From Discostella pseudostelligera (Eukaryota > Bacillariophyta > Thalassiosirophyceae > Thalassiosirales > Thalassiosiraceae): a DNA stretch of 27,658 bases. The first letter of the stretch is position 1, and the number at the start of each line of letters is the position of its first letter. The notes under the pieces are model-generated. The model made no database searches. It was not told the DNA's origin and saw only the letters and a list, made by a program, of their open reading frames with translations. Shown piece after piece: positions 12,201-24,200 of this stretch. The translations under genes and the position numbers were made by a program. The stretch spans positions 1 through 27,658 of the forward strand of contig JALLBK010000065.1 of assembly GCA_036940085.1 (NCBI GenBank), read 5' to 3'.

Positions 12201-15200
12201 CTAGCGTGGCTGGATATTTGTTGGAACCTTACAACTACTACCTTCTTAGCGGAAATAACACCGGTCTAAAGTTTGAAATGGATGTAAACTTGCCGAGCTT
12301 CGGAGACCTTAGGAATCTGAGCGTTGGAGATGTGATTAATCTTCTTCAACAAGCTCTAGAGTTGCTAGTTGGATCAGAGGAAGCTGACACTGTTGAATCT
12401 TGTTCGGGAGGTCTGCTTGGAGTTGACATTTTCACAACGAAAATTCCCGTCGTTGCCGTAAGTGCATGCGACTTTGCTGGAGTCTTAAAGATTGTTGTGG
12501 ATGCCGTGGATACCCTCGTGAATGAGTGTTCAGGCTGCGCCGACAGCTCTGGTACAAGCTCTTCCAATGACCTAACGTTTCAAGCTCTGGAAACCAAGCT
12601 CACGAACCTCTTGCAAGGTAGGCAATGATTGTAAATCGTTTCTATTTCTTGTTTCATGCGATCCATTATGGGCTGACGCCAATTTTTTTTGTTTGATTGC
12701 CGTAAACAAGATGGTCTTGGTGGCGTCCCAAGCGTCATCATTCAAACCAGTTCAGACTCGACTCGTTCGAATCTTGAGCTAGATATAACGTTAGGTTGGA
12801 CTATCCGTGAGGCTTTGGCATTAGGAATCGACTTGGAGGAAATTCTTGCAGGAGTAGATTCAGGTGGCGAAATTGCTAACTTTGTAAAAGGTCTTGTAAC
12901 ATTTGATGGGGAAGCGCTTGCAAAGATCGATGGCAGCATCTCGTTTTCGTTAGGTGTAGGTTTGGAGTACAGTCGACTTCGCAAAACAAAGGTTGTTCCA
13001 TATATCAAAGGCAACACAGGGCTTGTACTTCAGTTTTCAATTGAAACAGAATTAGAATTTGCGTGTACAATTGGGCCATTCGGTGCGGATGTTCATGCCA
13101 ACGTCGTGGTCGACAATCTCGGCAAACCTTTGTCAATTTCATTTGGACTGAACAAAAATCTCAATTACTATCTCTCTAGCAACACCACAATTGCTCGAGA
13201 TGGCTTCGCAACTGTTGGCTCGATCGGAAAGCTCGTAGACCAATTTACTGCTGCAATTGCCGGAAGAGTGGACGGAGAACTTGAAGCATCACTGAGAGTT
13301 CCGCCACCTATGTCAGCCTACGCTCACATTCGGTTCGGCATCAGCGACATCAACCTTTTGCTAGACCCGGCGAAACGAAACAGTGCATTTGCTATTGTGT
13401 ACGAAGTTGAAGTCAGCCTCGATATTCCGAGCTTTATTGGTGCGCCCATCACTTGTCGTATACTTTTTGCCATGTCTTTCCTATCGAGTAATTCACCTTG
13501 CACCATTGCTCACACAAAAACAAGATATTTTGCTGATGGATCCTGAGTAAGTACGGCAGTTAAATGTCACCATCCCATACAAGATTATTCTAATGGTCTT
13601 TGTCCATGTTCCATGTTTGGTCGATACAGGGCGATCGTCAAAGCAGTCGATGGATTATTCAGCGAAGTAGAGAAATACAGCTTTGGAAAAAATGGTGTCA
13701 TATCCAAGTTCAGCGCTCCGGTAGTGAAGACATCTCTAGCCGATGGACTGAACGCTGGAAAGAGATCGAATCCGATCTCCAAAACTCGGAATGCAGTCAT
13801 TGGTGCAATGAGGGCTGTGATTGATAGCCATAAGGATGACAGCGGCAACTTGACTGTTGCCGACCTCATTGCAGATGGGCTCAACGAAGTACTGAGTGAA
13901 ATTAACGTCTTGGCTGATGCTGTTGAAGTAAGCTATTACGAAGTTGACGCGGATGGTACTGTCAACAAATTCGATGACTATGACCGCGAGAAGAATATCA
14001 CTTCGCTCATGTGGACGATTCCATTAGGTAAGGACTACAAGTTACTGAAACAATCTACTTTTCGGTGGAAGTTTCCTCATGCCATTTTGTGCTTCAGGAC
14101 AATCGTACATCGTTACTCTCCCAGAGCTGGACTTCGAAATAGGAAACGACGGATTACCACTTCAACTCAACGTTGATAGCGGAACCCCCAAGCTGTCAAT
14201 TGAATGGGGATTCACGCTTGCAATTGGCTTTGATGAAGAGTCAGGGTAAGCTTGCAGTCTTTGATGATGTGGCTTCTGTATAGTCCATCCGCTAATTGTC
14301 TCTTCGATTTGCAGCTTCTTCCTCTATACCTTTCCTGATGAAGGAGCAGAGTTGTTCATCACCGCTGATATGTTGTTGCCTATTAATAGCGTGAGCTCAA
14401 AGTTACTTTACTTTTTGGACTTTGACCTGGTTGATGGTAAGTGGACAATTCGCCATCGCAGTTACAATGCGTATGCTCGCTTCGCCTGATACATATCGCT
14501 GCTTCTTCCATCGTAGTAAACATTGGATTTGGTGCTGGAGTGACCATCGATGTTGACAAAGAAATTGCGTTACGCCTCAAAGAACCCGAAGATTCCAGTG
14601 ACGTAACTTACGGACGTATAAGCCGTGATGACTTCAAGAAAATCACGAATAAGAAAGATTTATTCCAAATTTGTGCTGCTGTTGCTGGAGGGCTCACAGC
14701 AGAGAGTGCAACTGTTTCAATCGCGTTGGCAGAGGAGGGGAGTGTCGCAGATAAATTCATACCGAAATTGGTCATTGGAGGAATAGATGCCATTGTGCAG
14801 AAGGAGATCAGCATCGGCGCAACGTCAAAAAGAAGGGGACGGAAGATGAAGGATGCTGACCGTCGCAAACTTGAAAGTTCAATAGCACCGGATTCTCACC
14901 GAGCGCTTCGAATGTTATCCGGCTGCGTTGATGATGCACTGCCGGATGGGTTCGGCCCAACCTGCGAAGTAGTTGAGGGTGGATTTGCTTGCGCTAAGCT
15001 TACGGAAATTGCTATCGATGCAGATGGAATAGAGGAGTTGGTAGATAATACCCTTGGAAAGCTGGTGGTTCCAAACTACAAAGAAAGTGGACTTGATCCT
15101 GGTTATTTTGACGAAATTGCTCAACCACTACTGATTCTTGATGACAGGTTGCCGGGTATTAGCGATCTCGCTGGGAAACGGTACGACTTTCGTATTCTGT

Positions 15201-18200
15201 AATGATGTGTTTTATTTTATTCAATGACCATATTTAACCCCATTTTTCTCCACTTTTTACAGAATAAGCGTCTTAGATATTGCTGAATTGTCATCGAAGG
15301 CCGCAAAAACAGTTACTACCGTACGAAAGGTCATATCTGTTTACAAGAGTCTAGTATCATTTTACGAGAAGTTTTCAGGCGGTGACAATATTCTTATTGC
15401 GGATAATTGCGTATTTACCCCTGGTAATGGGTACGTTCTTTCAACTTAGTCTATCCAACGATTTTGTACTTCCTGTCTCCCAATCATTATTGACTAATTT
15501 TTTTGTTCGTCACTTCTTTGTCCAGTGCGAAGTGTGAAGGTGGACTAGTAGACTTTGCATCTGACGACGGGTCTCGGCAATTGCTCGGGATAGCCCAAGA
15601 GATGGAGGAAACGTTTGTCACATACGATGCGTCAGGCAATCTGATCAGCCCAGCTCACAGATTCCTAGTCGACAGTTGCATCTCAGTAACATTTGTAGCG
15701 CCAGATTGTATTGGAAACTGCACGTCCTGTAGCGGTTCAAGTATAGAAAGAACAAAGTGCAAAGCTAGGCAACTGAAATGCAAGGGCAGCTCTATACAGG
15801 GATTAAGTTTCCCGTTCATGTCGGATCCAATGAAAGTGATAGGCTTATTCAGCGGAGGAGATATCGAGTAAGAATTCTCTTTATATATTTATCTCTTTGC
15901 TGCCCTTTTCTGTACTTATTCTGTACTCATCATGCCAAACTGATTCCAGGATTCTCGAGTTTCATCCTCCTCCTTTTACATTGATTTTCGAACTAGAGAT
16001 CAGAAGTGTTCTCTACCCTGCACCGACTGTGACAGTAGTCATAACGTTTGGAGTGAGCGTTACAATCGACTATGCAATAGTTTTAGACACAAAAGGCATC
16101 CGAGAGGCAATTACAGAGAAAAATCCAATCAAGGCCCTCAACAGCTTCGCCTTTAGAGACACATTTGATGGAGTTGATACACCGTTGGTTGTGTTCGAAG
16201 CTAGCGTTACCGCTTCGGTTGAAGTTTCAGCTGTTATCGTCAAGGTCGGCGTGAGTGGAGGGATCACCATTACCATAGAAATTGATTTTTATGACCCGAA
16301 CCCAACGACTTCAGGTGGTCTAGTTAGACCTTTTGAGCTCATCAGTATCAGTCCAAACCCTCTTGATTGGTTTGAGATCACCATAAATGCGTATGTGAGG
16401 CTCTCTGCATATATTCAAGTTGGGATATTCCTAGGATTTATTGAGATTGTCCTCTTTGAATTGAAGCAAGAATTTGTATTCGTCATCGTCGATGCTCTAA
16501 CTATTACCCCTTCGCTTACTGACCGGGTGGCAACCATCGGAGCAACAGGCACTGTCACAATTTCGGCGCTTAACGGCCCCATCACATGTAAGCACATGGA
16601 TGGCGGGTCAGGCGACGAGACTGTCCAATGTTGGGAGAGCAACGTTGAGTTTCCTGTTATTGGTTATTTTGAAGGAGTTCGCGACTTAGATTTATCAGGT
16701 GAGGGCTCAGAGCAAAATCGGCGTTTGGAGTTATCTACTCAGAGTTCAGATGTGATGATAATAGATTGCATCGAAAGTGTTATCGATTGCTCTGTGCAAG
16801 AGAGAATTGAATTGAGGTACAAACAGTGTAATATTTATGGCGGCGAGCTGAAGATCGGCGGAGAAGAAGTCAATGCATTAGAAGGACCTGTCAAGTTCCG
16901 ATCGGGAACTCTAGTAAGTGGTGAAATCTACATGCCAGATCCCCCTCAGGATTTCCTTGTGACCCAGGTTGGCAGAGATTGTAACGCAGAATGGATTCTT
17001 CATGGAGACACTTCATTAACAATCATGGGAAGCCAGCTAGGACCGGGTTGCGAGGTTGTGGCTTATGGCGGTGCATTAGATACGGAGTTGCGCGTCAATC
17101 TCGAATTAACTGCTGGGCAATCCTGTGAGAACAACTCTGTAGTAATAGAACTTGACGATGGAGATGAGCCTCGTGGTAGGGTATTTCTTGGCGGGGTTGA
17201 GAAGGTCCGATACAATAGTTTGGTGTACAATGATATAGTCATTGATGGCCGCAACGAGTGCCAAGACGAAATCCGTGTTAAGCAGACATCAAACACAGTG
17301 AAATCTGTTGCCATAACTACATATGGTGGAGATGATACGATAGTGATCGGAACAGAAAGCAACCCGTACGAAAATGTTATTCATTCAGATATTATCATTG
17401 ACGCCGGCGATGGATTTGGTGATACCCTCATTGTTCACGATGGGAGCATCAACATCAAGAACCAAATCGTATCAATGCTGTCAATCGCCGGCATCCAGTT
17501 CGGATCAAATGAGAATAGGACCTTTACGTACAAGAACACTGAATTCCTGGACCTGACATTGGGAGAAGTCGTTGACGTCAATGTGACTGCAACTGAGACC
17601 GGCGTGGATTTGACAATCCGTTACAATAATTTGAATTTCAATAATATTCACTCGGCATCGACAAATGGGCCACTGAATATCATAAGCGAAGGTGACAGCA
17701 AAGAACATATCGTTGTGACCAATGCCATAGGGGGTGTATTCATCGATGTGGGAGACGGTGAACACGATATTGAGATTTCGGATACTCTGGGGGCGGTACA
17801 TATTATCACCGAAGGATCAAGTAAAATTGGAAGGAATGAAACCATATCTATCACCAACACCAATGGAAACGTTGATTTAATTTTGGGTCCTGCAGTCCAC
17901 GTCATTGATGTAAGCAATACTTCGCCAGGAACCTGGAAAGGTATCAATAACTTGCTCCATGAATGGGATGGAGATGTCAGTATCGTTTGTGGAATTGGAA
18001 CGAATGAAGTAGATGTATCGTATGTTGCAGGAGACATATTTGTTCAGACTGGAGGTGGTGGCGATGACATAGTGAATGTATTTAGTGTCGAAGGTGACTT
18101 GACCATCACATGCCTAGACACAGGAAATGATAGTATCGAAGTCGATCATGCGTTCGGCGACCAAACAATTGCGACTTATGCTGGCGATGACTCTATCATA

Positions 18201-21200
18201 ATTCGTCACAATGCAACTGTCGCACCTACTTCGGATGAGATGGACCAAGCTGCAGCACTATTCAAGAGGAAGCGATTGCTTTTGTCATCATCGTATTTCC
18301 TCAACATCTCAGGGGGAGCAGGTAATGATCTTGTGCAAATTTTCGGTCTTCAATTTGGCACCCACGCTACAGTTCTGGGTGACAGTGGAAATGATACACT
18401 TAAACTTGACGGGCGCGTCCCGGAATCTTACAATTCTCCCCCTGTACGAAATACATTGGATGGAATGTCACTCTTCTGGAACGGTGGCGCCGGTAAAGAT
18501 CTGGTAGACATGTACTTCGTGTCTGCAGGCACTACAGGGTTGAATTTACTGGGAGACAATTTTGACAACAATTATGTGACCCTTCGCTGTGCGGACATTG
18601 CCTGCATTATTTTGAGTAGAGATACATTCTTGGCCAATATGTGAGTTTCAATCTCAACTTATTTTTTCGCACATTACATGTTGGTCCTAATGAGTTGTTT
18701 TGTCACTTGCAGTCACATCCCTGGAAACCCTGACTCTTCACTAGAGCGAGTAAACATCGATCAATCTACTCAGGTTATCACCTCCCTGCTCCTGTATCTA
18801 AACGAAGGAAACAATGAAGTCCACTTTGATGATACAATCGCAACGATGGTGAGGATCTAGGATCGTCGATTAAGTGCCATAGCATATCAAATTGATTTGT
18901 TCGTTTGCTCATTTCGTCGACATTATTCATTTTGTGCAGGATGTGTTTGGAGGCCCTAATAACGGTAAGATCTTCTCTTGTTTGATATGAAGCCGTAACA
19001 TTGTGGTACTCGTTTCAAGTACTGAATCATTGACTCACTTCCACCTGCAATTTTTTTGCATAGATACTTTCAAAGTGGGGCAGATGTTTAACTCTGAGAG
19101 AAACGAAACATATGGAGTATCAGTCGACGATCCAATTGCGTATACTCTGACTACAAAAGGGTTCCTCAGCGATGGCTGCAATCATCCAGTGACGATCAAT
19201 GGTGGTTATGGCAACGATACCTTTGACGTACTGCGGAACCGATGTATTTTGGATCTGAATGGCGATAGCGACAATGACAGCTTTGTCGTTCGATCATTCG
19301 CTGCACCAGAAATTCTTTCAGATGGCACCCTCAGCAATGAAACTTTTGACGTTTCTATACAGGTGTGTGGCCCCAATCCTGACGGTGAAGAAGACTTCAC
19401 TTGTGGAGACAATACTATCGCTATTGAGGCACCGGCCGACCCCGACTACCTTGTTAACAGCCTTGTGGATATTGACGGTGGAACAGGCATTGACCGCTTG
19501 ACAATTGTTGGAACAGAGTTTGGCGACAAATACGTTATTGATGATGGAAAAGTCTTTGGTGGTGGCTTGACGGTGAAATTCACGAATATTAATTACTTGG
19601 ACGTGGCAGGGCTAGAGGGAGATGACGAGTTTTATGTTCTTTCAACGAATCCTTCTCTCCTTTTGTCATTGTATGGATCACTTGGATCTGATACATTTTC
19701 AGTCACCCCAGAGAGCGTTCAGCCGGTAATTTCGAAAAATCTTAGAGGTCATCGTGGCATTTTTGAGCACCACGTTTCATCTAGTGATCCTTATTACAAG
19801 GGCCTGAAAGCCAGAGGCGTGCAGTGCGATGTGCTGGATAATGATGGTAACTTTGGGTATGTAAACGTCGCAGACCAAGGGGGATTTCACCTTATGACAG
19901 AGGATGGAGAAGGCAGGTTCAGCTTCTTCGTTTACCCAACCACCCGGCCTCAACAAGATGTGGTGGTCAATATTGTCGCTCCTGCGGCACTTGATGAGAA
20001 CAGATATGTTCTTGTAAACGGCGAAGACTCGGCCATCTTGATCTTCACTGCCTACAACGGAATGGTACCCCAAGAAGTAAATGTTACATACAATCAAAAT
20101 GTTGCTAAGTTGGACATCACAGAGAAAAATCTCATGCTAAAGCTACTTGTCGATTTAGACGGGGGAAGCACAAAAGATGAGAGGTTTATCCAAACCCAAC
20201 AATCATTGCTACCTGTTGACATACGGCTTCTTCCCTCGCGCACTAATACAAAAGGCGCCAAGTCTGTTTCTATTGTTGAGCGAGTAGGTGGGTCTAATGT
20301 CATGGAAGGCACGCAAGGGTACAGTACCAGCTATGACATATATCTCCGACCGTGCTCCCTCGCAAATGATGTCAAAATTACCATGGATGTGTCTGTTCCA
20401 GACCAGCTCAGTTTGAGCAAGACAGAACTAATTGGGAGCGATTTCGTGAATGCTGATTGTAAAGCGACAGTTGTGGTTTCGGCAATAGATGATGTCTGGG
20501 CAGAAGGAGACCAATATGTAAATATTCAACACTTTGTCAGCACGTCTGAAGGCAATCCAATCTTACTGACTGACAATAGTCCGCTGTTTGCATCGAACGT
20601 CTTGATCCACGTATACGACGATGACACCGGTGGGGTGATAATACGTGAGAGTAACGGCATTACAGCTGTCGCTGAAATGAATGAGGCTGAAAACGATGGC
20701 ACTGTAAATCCTCAGCTTTACAACGATGAGTACTATATTAGACTGACCCGAGAGCCAAATGAGACTGTTCAAATCGACATCACATCTATTGCAGTTGCAA
20801 CGGACTATGAAAGCATTTTCACTCCATCAGGCAGAGATTTCACCAATCGGACTCAAATTTATGTCAATGGAAGCGAGGCCGCTAAAGTGATCTTTACAAG
20901 TGCGAATTGGTCAGAAGAAGTCCTTGTTGTGGTGACTGCAATCGATGACGATATCGAGGAGGGGGTTGACTTCCTTAGTTTTGCTTCAAAGCCTTCTAAT
21001 CTGGTAAGCACGATCTCACGTGATTACCGTGATTTCCTGATTGTTTTCTTCACTAATGCTTTTCCTTGTTCAATGGCAATTAGGGATTGATCCAAGGACC
21101 GCTGTTTATTTCCGGTGGCGACTCAACCTTTGTTCCTCCTCTAGGAGATCCGCTCATGCTGCCGAACGAGCTGAATCCAGACGACTTCCAAGTACCTCCA

Positions 21201-24200
21201 AATGTTGTCATTGACAACTCGAGTTTACTGGTCTTTGAATTCGTTCAAGTGGACAAGGTGGTCTTCAACAATTTAGACATTCGTGGGGACTATGCTACCC
21301 GTGGCACTTTCGACTCAAGCTCGTTCAATGGAATGAATATGGCAAAAAATGTCTATGTTTTGACAGATGGACCATACAGTGGAATCGAATATAAAGATAT
21401 CGAAATAATTACGTTCAATTTGGGCAATGGAGTGGACTCTATCACTGTGGATGACACCTCAGAAAGCATGCATGTGTTGAATCTCGGAGGCCAAAATGAT
21501 ACGGTGAATATTAAGTCCCTCTCTGGGCCAATGCTGATTAATGGGGAAGACGGCCACGACACAGTCTACATCTCATCTGATGAAGCCAAACTAAACCTCA
21601 TCAATGTTCTTACATTTGACGGTGGTCAGGACACGCATGAAGATGTATTGATTTTAAACAACACTGCTGACAATGGAATCGATGACGTCTTGATTGTAAC
21701 CCGCCTCATGATACAAGTTGAGAGTATGCAGCCGAAAATTGCCGATTTCAGTGACACCAGAACCCCTATTCTACCTCGAGATAGTTATCTTATCAATCTC
21801 CAAAATGCAACTAGTGGGTCGTTTACTCTTTCTGTGGATAAACCTGCAATTCCTGGAGCAATATCGGTGATCACTTATCCGACATCTGCCGAGGACATTG
21901 AACACAGCCTCACCAACTTACTGCTTGGAGGTACATACGCCAAAAACTGTGGTCAGGCTGGGACTTCATACTGTGCCGATCCAGTGGCAGTGAGACAGCT
22001 TGGCGACAGTGATACATACGCAATTTTTTTCGTTGGGGAAAGGCTCAATGCAAGCGTCAGTCTTTCGTTGAACACTTCTGAGTTGGTTCATTTTGACAGT
22101 GAACGGTATAAGAACAACACAAATGACATTCTCAATGTGAACTCGGATGTAGCTTACACGAATGTTGACGTTCTACGAGTGTATGCTGGCCAGCAAGATA
22201 TTGTTGTTAATGTTAGAGGAACGTCTGCTGAGACATATATTGAAAGCCAGAGTGGAGACGATAAAGTTTTCGTGTCCTCCGATGCAGATGAAAATATAAT
22301 CACTGCAAATACAGTGGACCGGTTGTTTGGTACACTTGATTACGTCCAAAAGGACTTGCACATCCAATGCAATCGAGGGCGCCACAGGTTCCTAATTTCT
22401 GATGTGTTTAGCTCTATTGCCAAGGGCGTGGGATTGTATGGCCCTGCAGTGTTCACTGCGTCGAGTATGGAAAATTTAGCCGACAACCTTGGAAACATTT
22501 ACTACGCAGCAGACGAAGGAAATTGGTACGATGGAATAACTCTTTGGCTCGGAGTAGGGGGGGACAGGCTGAACATAACTTCTGTTCAAGGATTGGCTCC
22601 GAATCGTACCATGACGAGTGTTAACTCTGGTAATGGTTCTGACACAATCAGCATCAATGTTGAAGCGTCGGAATACTCACTTCTTGTGGCCAATGGGCAA
22701 CATGGCGATGATATTTTAGACGCTTCGAACTCTTCCCTCCCGGTCATACTCTTTGGGGACGGTGGCAACGATATGATTCATGGTGGAAGCAACAGAGACG
22801 TATTATTTGGTGATTACGGCGAAGTCATTTGGTATGGCGACGACGGAGATGTCGGTGCTAGGGTCGGAGGTGGAGGGTATGGTGATTTCACTGACGGAGA
22901 AGTCAGGCAAATCAAGGTTGCTCGAGGGATGTTTCCTCCCATGGATGTAAATTTTATGGACTCAGGGAATGACACCATACTTGGAAATGAAGGTCGCGAT
23001 ATCATTTTTGGGTGCGGGGGTGACATGGATGTTCTAAGTGGCGACGGGGGATCAGATTTTATGTTTGGCGACTTTGGAGAAGTCCTTTTCGACTCAATCT
23101 CACCAACTGGGTCTCTATTAGGAATCCTTTCCATTTCTTCGCTTAACTGTTCCATTGGCGGCGGAATGAACAATATGTACGGCAATACAGGCAACGGTAT
23201 GTTATGAGTTATTTTCTCGTCGATCAATCATTCACTCATTTACTAACTGACTTCCTTTCATCACCAATTCTCAGACATTCTCATAGGTGGAGGCGGCAGT
23301 AGCAATTACTTGGAGGGTAATACCGGAAACGATTTGGCAATAGGAGGCTGCTCATCGATCAAATTCTTCTCTGACAATTACTTGCTCGACAGTATCATTT
23401 CAACATCCCCAGATGTTGGGAAGTCCGATGTGATTAGAATGGGGGACGGAAACGATATAGCGATTGGTGGATTTGGCAATGACACCATTGACGGTTACAA
23501 CGGCACCAATATTCTTGTCGGAGATTCTGCTTTGCTTCGATTCCACAAAGAGCCGTTGGGCAAGGATTTTGATGTTGAAATTTTCTGGAGCGCGCCGATG
23601 AGCGTCGAATCCATTGATTGCATGTATGGCGATGGGGACTTGATATTCGGTGGAAATGGCACAGACTATATTATTGGTGGCGCTCTGGATGATGAAGTTT
23701 ATGGTCATAGAGGTGCTGATTTAGTACTGGGTGACCACGGAAAAATTGTTCTGTACAAAAATCCTCCTTACAAACTACTGAATGTTACAACCTCGAACGC
23801 AAGCTGCTCCCCAGGACAAGACAAGTTGTACCTTGGAGATGGCGCCGATATCGCCTTTGGCGGTGCTCTAGGAGATATAATTGAAGGGGGTACTGGACAG
23901 GACATAATTTTGGGCGATTTTGGGCTGTACCAAGATCAGGTGGAATTTCTTCCGAACCAGTTCTATGAATCTATAACTGAAGACTATGAATATGCAGGAC
24001 CAGACGTGATTGATGGTGGCCCTGATGATGACATTCTAATGGGTCAAGAATCCGATGACTTCATCGAAGGGGGGGGTGGATCTGATGACATATACGGAGG
24101 CCATCATAAACTCTTTGGTAAGTCTTTGATCTTTTCTTGACGTCCAAGAGTCAGTATCGAAAGATTCGTTGCTCACCACGCATTCACAGGCAAAGATGTG

